The notes: generated from the sequence alone by a model not told the origin. Counted from the stretch's first letter, positions 26,888 to 35,713 are shown. The stretch is DNA of 51,654 nucleotides from Opitutaceae bacterium (GCA_023269585.1 JAHFTC010000015.1:1-51654), one strand, 5' to 3'. Numbers and translations are program-made.

Positions 26888-27385
26888 CTATCGGCCGCGG
26901 ACCAGAAGCGTCATGAGCTTGTCCTGGGGAATTGGATTGGAAATAGCCGCTTCAAAGACGCCGCGGATCACGTCGTGCGGCCCGATTGCCAGATGCGATA
27001 TATCATAGCTGATCGGAAAAACCTGATCCCGTTTCTTCCCCAAAAACGCCGCCAGCGCGTCCGGTCCCTGCGTCTCGTACCAAAACTGAAAATAGTGCGC
27101 GAGGTGGAAGCGTCGCCCCTTCGCGAAAACGTTCAGCGAACGAAAGTGGTGGCGATATTTCTTCGGTCCGAAGCCGAGGTCAGAGATCGCGGCAGGAAAC
27201 CTCGAACCATCCGCGAGAGTGACGCTGGTGCCGAACAATCGCCCGGCGAATCCCCGCACGGGGAGCTTTGTGATCGGACGCATCGCGGTATCCCCGGCGG
27301 GATGTCCATCGTCATTCAGGAACTCCCACACGGGATGCTGCGACAGGGCCTTGGGACCGATCTTCGATGGTAGACGAACTTCCAT
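26888..27385 (-). CDS. Integron cassette protein of unknown function
   Basis: 165 residues from the ATG at 27385. An ATG at 27400 and a GTG at 27412 are in frame but lie inside the attC arm. It has no signal peptide or membrane segment. Visible blocks: QHPVWEFLNDDGHPAG, AMRPITKLPVRGFAGRLFGT, a charged central part (FGPKKYRHHFRSLNVFAKG), and QVFPISYDISHLAIG. It is a compact soluble protein of mixed alpha/beta look. No family was recognised. Confidence 0.65.
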   Translation of the reverse strand: MEVRLPSKIGPKALSQHPVWEFLNDDGHPAGDTAMRPITKLPVRGFAGRLFGTSVTLADGSRFPAAISDLGFGPKKYRHHFRSLNVFAKGRRFHLAHYFQFWYETQGPDALAAFLGKKRDQVFPISYDISHLAIGPHDVIRGVFEAAISNPIPQDKLMTLLVRGR

Positions 27386-27389
27386 GGCT

Positions 27390-27479
27390 TGATCACGCAT
27401 CAGGTGAGCCACGACGCACCGCGGACGTTGATTGGAAAACGGGCGTCATAGAGTCGTTGGGTGTGGCGTCTTGTTGGTT
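27390..27479 (-). repeat. Degenerate attC site between the 27.5-kb and 26.9-kb cassette genes
   Basis: 90 bases, the same length as the next site. The L' arm GGCTCACCTGA is identical to the neighbouring site, and the centre keeps TTTTCCAATC. The expected GTT core reads GTGATCA (27390-27396). The other end is AACCAAC. Stem pairing is weak, with bulges. Confidence 0.45.
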
Positions 27480-27481
27480 TT

Positions 27482-27733
27482 TCATCTCGGTGCTTGGAAG
27501 TGGGGCACGAGAATGGCAGAGGCGCGAGCTGCATCATCGTCGAGAACCCAGAGCGCAAATGGGCCGGACCAAGCGCCCTGTGGATAGAGCCCCTTCTCAT
27601 CCTTCTTCACCTCGAAACGCACGCTGGCCTCCTTCAGGACTAGAACTGCGCCGGCGATCTCCGCTTCCGAGAACGAACCGAAGAACGTCCACGGATCATC
27701 CTTGTCGGCGTCGCTGGGTATCGAGATATCCAT
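27482..27733 (-). CDS. DUF2007-like small protein (integron cassette)
   Basis: 83 residues from the ATG at 27733, which lies 8 bases past the attC core. The pattern is FFGSFSEAEIAGAVLVLKEASVRFEVKKDE, then SGPFALWVLDDDAARASAIL. This strand-helix-strand layout with a final D/E-x-A-R-A helix recalls the DUF2007 'putative signal transducing' fold. That similarity was judged by eye only. It is cytoplasmic, and its role is unknown. Confidence 0.65.
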   Translation of the reverse strand: MDISIPSDADKDDPWTFFGSFSEAEIAGAVLVLKEASVRFEVKKDEKGLYPQGAWSGPFALWVLDDDAARASAILVPHFQAPR

Positions 27734-27740
27734 GACTCTT

Positions 27741-27830
27741 GGCGAACGATTCAGGTGAGCCATGGCGGATACGCAACTCCGCTTGGAAGGCGGACGCTTC
27801 CACGCCATTGGCTCTGCTGACTGGTTCGCC
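27741..27830 (-). repeat. attC site between the lipoprotein and DUF2007-like cassettes
   Basis: 90 bases. The - strand begins GGCGAAC and ends GTTCGCC, exact complements. Inside, GAGCC-A-ATGGCG pairs with CGCCATGGCTC, leaving one A unpaired in the stem, the extrahelical base that orients attC recombination. The centre carries GTCCGCCTTCCAAGC. The preceding gene stops 10 bases outside. Confidence 0.8.
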
Positions 27831-27839
27831 CTCCGTTTC

Positions 27840-28202
27840 TCATTTCTGATCCTCCGAGAACCACAGCTTCTCTACGGTCATCGCTTCTGTGATTCGCAAC
27901 ATTCGCACTCGCCGATCCTTCAGCTCGTCTGCGCTTATCTCGGCTTCCGCCGTTCGCTGAATACCGGCCTCGTCGATCCAGGTCAGTGTGAGTCGATTCT
28001 GCTTCCGCATCTTCTCGTCTCCGCTGAACCCGCTCTTTGCTTTCGGAATGAGGGTGCCATGTACAAAACGGTGGTCGAAATCACTAACAACACGGACCTC
28101 GGTCAACTCCTTGGAACTCCCGTTCTCTACAGCGTACTCGATGTGCCGGGTGCAGGCGGTCAGCAGTAATACCAGCGCAAGAATCGGAGTCGTGTATCGC
28201 AT
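27840..28202 (-). CDS. Predicted lipoprotein (integron cassette)
   Basis: 120 residues from the ATG at 28202, which sits 11 bases past the attC core. A lipoprotein signal MRYTTPILALVLLLTAC puts the lipidated Cys at residue 17. The mature part has YAVENGSSKELTEVRVVSDFDHRF and LTLTWIDEAGIQRTAEAEIS, a small beta-sandwich-like pattern. It ends with a charged helix. It is probably anchored in a membrane facing the periplasm. No family was recognised. Confidence 0.75.
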   Translation of the reverse strand: MRYTTPILALVLLLTACTRHIEYAVENGSSKELTEVRVVSDFDHRFVHGTLIPKAKSGFSGDEKMRKQNRLTLTWIDEAGIQRTAEAEISADELKDRRVRMLRITEAMTVEKLWFSEDQK

Positions 28203-28212
28203 GATCACTTTT

Positions 28213-28306
28213 GGCGAACGATGTCGGTCAGCTGCGTCGGCGACCAGACAAAGATTGGAAGGCGCGCGCTTCGCTGCCGACGTCAGCTGTAGCGACATTG
28301 TTCGAC
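28213..28306 (-). repeat. attC site before the lipoprotein cassette
   Basis: 94 bases. The - strand starts GTCGAAC and ends GTTCGCC. CAGCTG-A-CGTCGGC on one side pairs with GCCGACGCAGCTG on the other, with one A left unpaired. The centre reads CGCGCCTTCCAATC. Confidence 0.8.
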
Positions 28307-28614
28307 AAGCCGCCCTTTACCTCTGTCCGCGGCAGGCCTCTGCGCACCGTCCCCGCACCTCGGCATTGCCCTGATGCCGGCCTCCGTCTTTGCCCGATAC
28401 CAACGGTGCCCGCTTTCGATACAATACCGCCGCCGGCGCGGCGGTCGATAAGCTCTAACGCTCTGCGTTGAGCTTTCGACCTTAGCCGGCGGCGGGACTG
28501 CCGCGAAAAACAGTCCCTTTCCCTTTTTCGGCCCTTTTGAACGTCCGCTGTCATTGTTTCCCGGTGGTGGCGTCAGGTCTCGTCTCAGAACACTTCCGAC
28601 GTGAAAGACGTGGC
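28307..28614 (-). other. ORF-less integron cassette with two tight hairpins
   Basis: This cassette, bounded by two attC sites, holds no convincing gene. A frame from an ATG at 28554 runs to 28228 but is Arg/Gly-rich and crosses the attC. The other long frame has no start codon inside. Two adjacent hairpins are visible: ACCGCCGC/GCGGCGGT with a four-base loop (28426-28445), and AACGC/GCGTT with a three-base loop (28457-28469). It may encode a small RNA, a promoter or a decayed gene. Confidence 0.5.
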
Positions 28615-28705
28615 GGCGAACGTTACAGCTCAGCCACGCCGGCTGACGAGTTTGAAAACAGAACGGAGTAGAGCCCCGGCGTTGCGCTGTGGCGGCTGGT
28701 TCGGC
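28615..28705 (-). repeat. attC site after the first cassette gene
   Basis: 91 bases. The - strand starts GCCGAAC and ends GTTCGCC. Inner pairing ACGCCGG/CCGGCGT with outer CAGCC/GGCTG separated by a bulge. The centre (GTTTTCAAACTC) differs from the other sites. The first cassette gene stops 17 bases outside. Confidence 0.65.
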
Positions 28706-28721
28706 TCCGATTTCTTTGATG

Positions 28722-29078
28722 TCATCGGGAAAGCCAATCGTTGTATTGCTTCCAGTCGGCATCGATCACGCGGCGCTTTTCTTCTTCCGATGCTTTATCG
28801 AGTTTAAACATCCTTTTTCCGTAACCGGGATATTCCGCTGACAAAAGTGTATCGCGGTAGTCGCATTGCGCTCCGTCGATTTCGCGGCGTAGATTCTGCA
28901 GACAGCCTCGCGCAAGTTTTAGCACCGCCAACTGAATGCGGTCCTTCTCGCGCTCATAATCTTTAACGCCGTACGCATCCAGTATCGCGATCACTTCCGA
29001 AAAGGCCTCCGCCGGAAAATCGCGACGAACCACGCGCTCAACATCTGCGCGACTGACGGTTGGAGTGGGCTGATTCAT
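28722..29078 (-). CDS. First cassette protein, helical, unknown function
   Basis: 118 residues from the ATG at 29078, four bases past the GTTCGGC core. It is an all-helical, charged protein: VSRADVERVVRRDFPAEAF, VIAILDAYG, REKDRIQLAVLKLARG, CDYRDTLLSAEYPGYGKR and a final VIDADWKQYNDWL. It is soluble with no signal peptide. The pattern looks like a conserved small family, but no function is known to me. As the cassette nearest attI it should be the most strongly expressed, if a cassette promoter is active. Confidence 0.75.
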   Translation of the reverse strand: MNQPTPTVSRADVERVVRRDFPAEAFSEVIAILDAYGVKDYEREKDRIQLAVLKLARGCLQNLRREIDGAQCDYRDTLLSAEYPGYGKRMFKLDKASEEEKRRVIDADWKQYNDWLSR

Positions 29079-29082
29079 TTTT

Positions 29083-29325
29083 GCCGAACAGTGTTATTAA
29101 CCTCAATTGAACTGAGCTTTTCGGGAAGCGGGTGCGGGAGAGGTTGGGAACCGCAAGTGCTTGTTGAACAGGATCTGTCCTGGCGCGAATGTCGCTTTCC
29201 GGGTGGCGGAACGACTCCGCAAAAGCTGCATTCGTTGTAATGGCCCCGTCAACCCCGCAGGGCGGGACCTGGGGCGGGCGTAGCGGCCCGCCGTCACCTC
29301 AACCACGTCGCGAGAGGACCAGACC
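29083..29325 (-). other. Probable attI and leader region of the integron
   Basis: Lies between the first cassette and the divergent integrase start. The cassette junction core GTTCGGC is at 29083-29089 on the - strand. A TTGACG box (29248-29253) could be the -35 of a cassette promoter, but no good -10 is seen 16-18 bases downstream. A GC hairpin (GGCGGGC/GCCCGCC, 29273-29292) precedes the integrase ribosome-binding site. No gene is visible here. Confidence 0.5.
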
Positions 29326-29584
29326 ATGAATCGGGACCAAGACGGGGAGAACCGGGAGCGGGAGTTGATCTCGTTCCCTCGTTGGGTGGAAGTGTTGGCG
29401 GAGACGCCACTCTTCAGCGGACTGCGCGAGACATACCGGAGCGCGATCATCGCGTTTCTCGGGTATTGCAAGCGCCGGCAGGCGGGGGCGTCGGTCATCC
29501 TGATCCAGTCGTACCTGACCGGATTGTCGGAGCAAGAGCGGAGTGGCGCGAGAGAAGCATTACGCTGGTGGTACCGGGCGGCGA
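29326..29584 (+). pseudogene. intI: Truncated integron integrase (IntI-like), N-terminal domain only
   Basis: ATG at 29326 with an upstream GAGAGGA ribosome-binding site. About 86 residues show the first SAM-like core-binding domain of integron-type tyrosine recombinases: FPRWVEVLAETPLFSGLRET, IAFLGYCKRR, VILIQSYLTGLS and AREALRWWYRAA. The catalytic domain (R-H-R-Y) is missing. The frame runs into mosaic repeat block B and would add unrelated residues up to 29823. Its orientation opposite to the cassette genes is the standard integron layout. Recognition is by pattern, without a search. Confidence 0.65.
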
Positions 29585-31070
29585 TGGGCGGTGGGTCGGC
29601 CTGTGGCCTCGCTCGCTGCGTTCTTCGCCGCGTTCTTTGCGGTTACCCCCCCCCCCGTCCCGGTGCTCCCCTCCTTCTCTGTGCTCTCTGTGGTCGGATC
29701 GAGTCTCTACTGCCGGGTTCAGCGCCCCCGGCTACAGCCTGGCGGGCTGAAGCACCGCCCCACGCGCAGGCGGGGTGCGATACGATATACCTTCCGGGAT
29801 TAGCGTCTCTTAGCGCGTATTAGCGGTTTACTCACTTAGTTACGGAGCTGCCGCGCTCGTCTGCCGTCTTTGCGCTCTTTGCGGTTAAACCCTCCCCGTC
29901 CCGGTGCTCCCCTCCTTCCCTGTGCCCTCCTCCGCCTCTGTGCCCTCTGTGACGGGATCGGGGCCCTGCTACCGGGGTCGGCGCCCCCGGCTACAACGGG
30001 CTGCTGCCGGCATCAGTGTGCATCACCGGAGATCGAAACGCTCACGCGTTCCGCCACGGGGATGAGCCACTCCTCCGTTTCCCGCCTTCCACCTCTGCTT
30101 TTCCAGTCTCCGTGTTCTCTGTGGCCTCTGTGGTTCAACATGCCGTTTCCCGATCCGCCGGGTTCGGCGCCCCCGGCTACAACGGGCCGTTCCTGCTTTC
30201 CTGATTTCCACATTCAACTCCCTGCCGGGCGGAATGACTTCGTCATCCAGCTACGGAGGAGGCGGGTCGACGGTGGACGGTCGACGGTGGACAGTGGACG
30301 ATGAGCGGTGGTGGGTCGGCCTGCGGCCTCGCTTCGCGCTCCTTCAGTTGCGGCTCTGCCGCGCTCCTCTGCGCTCTTTGCGTTCTTTGCGGTTAAAACC
30401 TCCCCGTTCCGATGCTCCCCTCCTTCTCTGTGCCCTCCTCCGCCTCAGTGGCCTCTGTGACGGGATCGGGTCCCTGCTACCGGGTTCGGCGCCCCCGGCT
30501 ACAACGAGGCGGGCTGAAGCGCCGCCCCACGCGCAGGCGGGGTGCGATACGATATACCTTCCGGGATTAGCGTCCCTTAGCGCGTATTAGCGGTTTACTC
30601 ACTCGGTTGCGGCTCTGCCGCGCTCCTCTGCCGTCTTTGCGTTCTTTGCGGTCAAACCCTTCCGGTCTCTGTGCCCTCCTCCGCCTCGGTGCTCTCTGTG
30701 GTTGGATCGAATCTCCGCTGCCGGGTCGGCGCCCCGGCTACAACGGGCTGCTGCCGTCATCAGTGTGCATCAGTGGTTCAACCCTCCAGGTTTCGATCCG
30801 CCGGTTCGGCGCCCCCGGCCAGCGGGTCCGTTCCAGTTTTCCTGATTTCCACATTCAACTCGCTGCCGGGCTGAATGACTCCGTCATCCAACTACAACAG
30901 AGGCGGGCTGAAGCGCCGCCCTACGCGCAGGCGGGGTGCGCTACGCGGCAGATTGTCTCTGTGAACTCCTCCGCCTCGGTGCCCTTTGTGGTCGGATCGA
31001 ATCCCACGCGGAGGCGCGGAGAGCGCGGAGCTCAGATCCAATCATCCGTCCGGTCACGAACGACCGGCCA
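29585..31070 (-). repeat. Mosaic repeat block B (gene-free), inverse of block A
   Basis: Carries the block A words in reverse complement: CCTGATTTCCACATTCAACT (30201-30220, 30840-30859), CTTTGCGTTCTTTGCGG (about 30375 and 30636), CTCTGTGGCCTCTGTGG (about 30117), TTAGCGCGTATTAGCGGTTT (about 29809 and 30577), GATACGATATACCTTCCGGG (29778-29797, 30545-30564), GGCGGGCTGAAGCGCCGCCC, and GGTCGACGGTGGACAG-type runs. It also holds CATCAGTGTGCATCA words and an 11-C run (29646-29656). Short ORFs here are repetitive and not gene-like. It separates the integrase stump from hisD. Confidence 0.85.
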
Positions 31071-31093
31071 GCGGAAACCGGTCACCGGCGCGG

Positions 31094-32395
31094 TCAGGGC
31101 TTGCGAAGGCGGCGGGTGCAGGAGCGGCCGTGAGCATCGAGCTGCTCCATGGCGGAGAAGGCGGCGACGGTGGGCGCGGCCTTCGGCAGGCTCCGCGCAT
31201 CGTAGCGCACGACGCTGGTGCGTCGCAGAAAATCCGCCACGCGCAGGCCGCTGAAGAACCGGCCGGTGCGGCCCGTGGGCAGCGTGTGGCTGGGGCCGGC
31301 CACGAAATCGCCAAGGGCGGTGGGCGTGTCGCCGCCGACGAGCACCGCGCCGGCGGTCGTGATCTTCTTGAGCAGCGCGGGCACGGCCTTCGCGGCGACC
31401 TCGAGCTCGAGGTGCTCGGGCGCGATGAAGTTCGCGATCGTGGCGGCCTCGTCGAGCGACTTGACCACGAGGGCGAGCGCCCCGGTGTCGAGCACGCGGC
31501 GGATGAGCGCGGCGCGGCCGGCCTCGGCGAGCTGGCGCTCGATCTCGGCCTCGACGGCCGCGAGCACCTTCGTGGAGGTGGTGACGAAATAGACCTTCTC
31601 GCGGCCGGTGCCGTGCTCGGCCTGCGCGAGCAGGTCGGCGGCGACGTATTCGGGATTCGCAGAGCCATCGGCGATCACGCAGACCTCGCTCGGGCCCGGC
31701 AGCAGCGCGACGCCCACGGTGCCGAAGACCTGGCGCTGCGCCTCGACGGTGTAGGCGTTGCCGGGGCCGAAGACCTTGTCGACGGCGGGGATCGTCGCCG
31801 TGCCGAAGGCCATCGCGCCCACGGCCTGCACGCCGCCGAGGCGGTAGACTTCCGTGATGCCGATGGTGTGCAGCGCGCCGAGCATCGCGGGCGAGACCGT
31901 GCCATCGGGGCCGGAAGGCGTGAAGACGGCGATCTCGGGGCAGCGCGCGATCTGCGCGAGCACGACTGTCATCAGAACTGTGGAGACGAGGGGCACCTGG
32001 CCGCCGGGCACGTAGAGGCCCACGCGGCGGATGGGATAGAAACGTTCGCCCACCTGCGCGCCGTCGGGGTTGCGGGCGGTCCAATCCTTCGGGAGGCCGC
32101 GGCGGTTGTAGGCGACGATGTTGCGGTGCGCGGCCTTGATGGCGGCACGCTGTTCCCGCGAGAGGGACTTGGCGCCGGCGGCGAGTTCGGCGGCGCTCAC
32201 GCGGAACTGCGCGGGGGCGAGCTCGGCCCCGTCGAACTTGCGGACGTACTCCGCCACGGCGGCATCGCCGCGCTCGCGCACGGCGGCGAGGATCGAGGCG
32301 ACGGACTCGCGGATCTCGGCCGGCGCGGAGGCGGCGGCGCAAAAGCGCGCGAGTTCGGAGCGGAAGTTGGGTTCGGAGGACCGCAGGAGACGCAT
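31094..32395 (-). CDS. hisD: Histidinol dehydrogenase
   Basis: 433 residues from the ATG at 32395. HisD oxidises L-histidinol to L-histidine in two NAD-dependent steps in the cytoplasm, with a zinc ion. Visible family blocks: RVGLYVPGGQVPLVSTVLM, VDKVFGPGNAYTVEAQRQVF, LLPGPSEVCVIADGSANPEYVAADLLAQAEHG, IAPEHLEL and HTLPTGRTGRFFSGLRVADFLR. The length is normal. No other his gene is in the window. The mosaic block lies directly downstream, and a gene-free stretch of 490 bases lies upstream. Confidence 0.96.
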   Translation of the reverse strand: MRLLRSSEPNFRSELARFCAAASAPAEIRESVASILAAVRERGDAAVAEYVRKFDGAELAPAQFRVSAAELAAGAKSLSREQRAAIKAAHRNIVAYNRRGLPKDWTARNPDGAQVGERFYPIRRVGLYVPGGQVPLVSTVLMTVVLAQIARCPEIAVFTPSGPDGTVSPAMLGALHTIGITEVYRLGGVQAVGAMAFGTATIPAVDKVFGPGNAYTVEAQRQVFGTVGVALLPGPSEVCVIADGSANPEYVAADLLAQAEHGTGREKVYFVTTSTKVLAAVEAEIERQLAEAGRAALIRRVLDTGALALVVKSLDEAATIANFIAPEHLELEVAAKAVPALLKKITTAGAVLVGGDTPTALGDFVAGPSHTLPTGRTGRFFSGLRVADFLRRTSVVRYDARSLPKAAPTVAAFSAMEQLDAHGRSCTRRLRKP

Positions 32396-32885
32396 AGCAA
32401 CGGGCACGAAAGGCCCGCGCGCCGCGCTTGGCAACCGGACAGTGCGGGCGGCGCTGGTTCCTGGCCGTGATCAGCCAGTCGAGCGTCGAGAGACGAACGA
32501 TCAGCGCCAGATCTGCGAGGATGAACCCAGACAGCGCAGTCGGAACTGAAAGAAGACAGCGAAGAGAACGACGCAGGGCACGATGGGCTACGAAATCTGC
32601 AACCGCGGGCTTCACCTTGCAGGTGAGCGGATCGTCATCCCACACGCCGGCAACGCGTCCGCGCTGTCGAGATCCGCCTTCGTTTCCTTTGTTACCTTCT
32701 GTCGTCTGCGGAATGCGGGATAGACCGGAGCGGAAGTGCGGCTCGGATCGTGCAACCGTCGGTTCCGCGTTCGTCCTTCGGCACTCGTCGGCATCAACAC
32801 GAATACGTCCGCGGCGCGATGCGGGCGTGGAGCCCCACCAACACGCGGCGAAGAGGCGAAACGGACCGTTGCCCTACCCTTGCGC
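32396..32885. other. Gene-free stretch upstream of hisD
   Basis: 490 bases with no convincing gene. It contains the right copy of the 27-nt direct repeat (32464-32490) and a stretch at about 32680-32705 (CGTTTCCTTTGTTACCTTCT). That stretch has the same near-repeated-word style as the mosaic blocks. Short frames on both strands lack start signals and family similarity. Confidence 0.55.
32464..32490 (+). repeat. 27-nt direct repeat, right copy
   Basis: Matches 26143-26169 at 25 of 27 positions, with shared core GATCAGCCAGTCGAGCG. It lies 69 bases upstream of the hisD start. The pair brackets the integron, block B and hisD. Confidence 0.7.
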
Positions 32886-33650
32886 CTACTTCGCGGACGA
32901 CAACGGGGCGGCGAAGCGCTCGTCCGGGAAGGTCTCGTTCACGGTGATCTTCTCGAACGAGATCGTCACGGTGTAGGGTTTGCCATCCTGGGTCCGCCCG
33001 GCGGAGCGCATGCGTTGCGGGAAGCGGACGCCGTTGACCACGACCTCGCCCTCCTCGCGGACCTGCCCGCCCACGGGATCCTCGGACATGATCAGGCGGC
33101 CGGTGGCCTTGTCGAAGTAGCGGACAAAGACGAGATCCGGGGAGTGGACGAAGGCCACTGCGACGACGGTCTTGCCGTCGATGGTGCTCTCCCCGCGCAA
33201 TTCGAGCCGGCCGCCACGGGCCTCGATCCCGCGGTAGAAGGCGAGGTTCTCGAAGGTGACCGCCTGCAAACGCCGCAATTGGGCGGGGGGCAGGATGACC
33301 ATGCCGCGTTGGAGCGGCGCCTGGAGCGTTTCCACCTGCTGCCAGCCGGAGAGATCGTCGAGGCCGACGGTCTCCCGCATGCGGTCGGTCGTGCGGATGT
33401 TGAGATGCTGCGCAGGCTGCTGGACGATCATCTCGAGGGTGCCCGAAGCCTCGGGCACGATCTTGCCGCGGTCGTCGCGCAACTCGATCGTACCGACGTA
33501 GTGGATCGAGCGGATCGCCTCGAGGCTCTTGTCCGAGCCGAGGTAGGCCCGGGCGCGGGCGATCACCGCATCGGCGGACGCGGCGGGGAGCGCGGACACC
33601 AGGGCGGGGAGGAGGCCGAGCACGAGCAGCAGCTTCGACGGAAATTTCAT
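32886..33650 (-). CDS. Secreted LolA/LolB-like protein, unknown
   Basis: 254 residues from the ATG at 33650, with a signal peptide (MKFPSKLLLVLGLLPALVSALPAASA). The mature protein is one long antiparallel beta sheet pattern: IRSIHYVGTIELRDDRG, ASGTLEMIVQQPAQHL, NLAFYRGIEARGGRLEL, FDKATGRLIM and GVRFPQRMRS. This order of curved strands is typical of LolA-like outer-membrane lipoprotein carriers and related DUFs. It is probably periplasmic. It follows guaA on the same strand after 106 bases. Confidence 0.75.
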   Translation of the reverse strand: MKFPSKLLLVLGLLPALVSALPAASADAVIARARAYLGSDKSLEAIRSIHYVGTIELRDDRGKIVPEASGTLEMIVQQPAQHLNIRTTDRMRETVGLDDLSGWQQVETLQAPLQRGMVILPPAQLRRLQAVTFENLAFYRGIEARGGRLELRGESTIDGKTVVAVAFVHSPDLVFVRYFDKATGRLIMSEDPVGGQVREEGEVVVNGVRFPQRMRSAGRTQDGKPYTVTISFEKITVNETFPDERFAAPLSSAK

Positions 33651-33756
33651 GGCCGCGAAGTTGCCGAGGCGGCGGCGAAAACGCAATCCGCGGTATCGCA
33701 CAAGGCGACACCGCGGAGGAACTGCGATGGCGATGACGGGCGGAGGGCCCGCCCGC

Positions 33757-35295
<1,539 letters not shown>

Positions 35296-35373
35296 GGCGA
35301 GAAAAGGGAGAAAGTGGCGAACGCGAACGGCGGCAGTCGATACGAAACAGGTGCCGATGAACAAAAAGACGCG

Positions 35374-35607
35374 TCAGAAGCGCAGACGCGGGTTGGGATG
35401 GCCGCACCGGGGGCACGGGTTGAGGTCACCCGCCGCCACCGCCGTGTAGAGCCGGCTGCATTTGAGGCAGTGGAAGGTGGCCTTGCGCCGCGTGACGTCG
35501 TAGAAGGCGTGGTCGCGGCGGTCATAATAGATCCAAAGGCCGACGAGGACCGTGATCATGCCGCCGACACCGAGGATCAGCAGGGAGGCGAGATCGGAGG
35601 GAAGCAC
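35374..35607 (-). CDS. Small membrane protein with zinc ribbon, unknown
   Basis: 77 residues from the GTG at 35607. One N-terminal transmembrane helix (LASLLILGVGGMITVLVGLWIYY) is followed by a short basic part. A four-Cys zinc ribbon ends the protein (FHCLKC ... NPCPRCGHPNPRLRF). It may recruit protein or nucleic acid to the membrane. No family is recognised. It lies between the cluster terminator and guaA. The start is uncertain because no clear ribosome-binding site precedes it. Confidence 0.65.
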   Translation of the reverse strand: MLPSDLASLLILGVGGMITVLVGLWIYYDRRDHAFYDVTRRKATFHCLKCSRLYTAVAAGDLNPCPRCGHPNPRLRF

Positions 35608-35639
35608 GGCGATGGAGCGGTGGTGGGACCGGGAAAGCG

Positions 35640-35673
35640 CAAGACGCGCCCCGCCGAAGCGAGACGCGTCTTG
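35640..35673 (-). terminator. Strong UUCG-loop terminator hairpin after rplQ
   Basis: On the - strand, CAAGACGCGTCTCGC pairs with GCGGGGCGCGTCTTG over 15 positions (two G-T wobbles) around a TTCG tetraloop, 41 bases past the rplQ stop. The following CGCTTTCCC is a weak T tract. It probably ends the ribosomal transcript. Confidence 0.75.
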
Positions 35674-35713
35674 TGTGAGAACTGCTTGGCGGGAAGCGCC
35701 GCTGGCGCGCGAC

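Noticed and set aside
28228..28554. 108-residue frame in the ORF-less cassette
   Set aside because: Arg/Gly-rich, reads through the whole attC stem and has no ribosome-binding site. Kept only as a doubtful alternative.
29585..31070. Possible insertion sequence
   Set aside because: No transposase frame and no clean terminal inverted repeats or target duplication were seen at the block ends.
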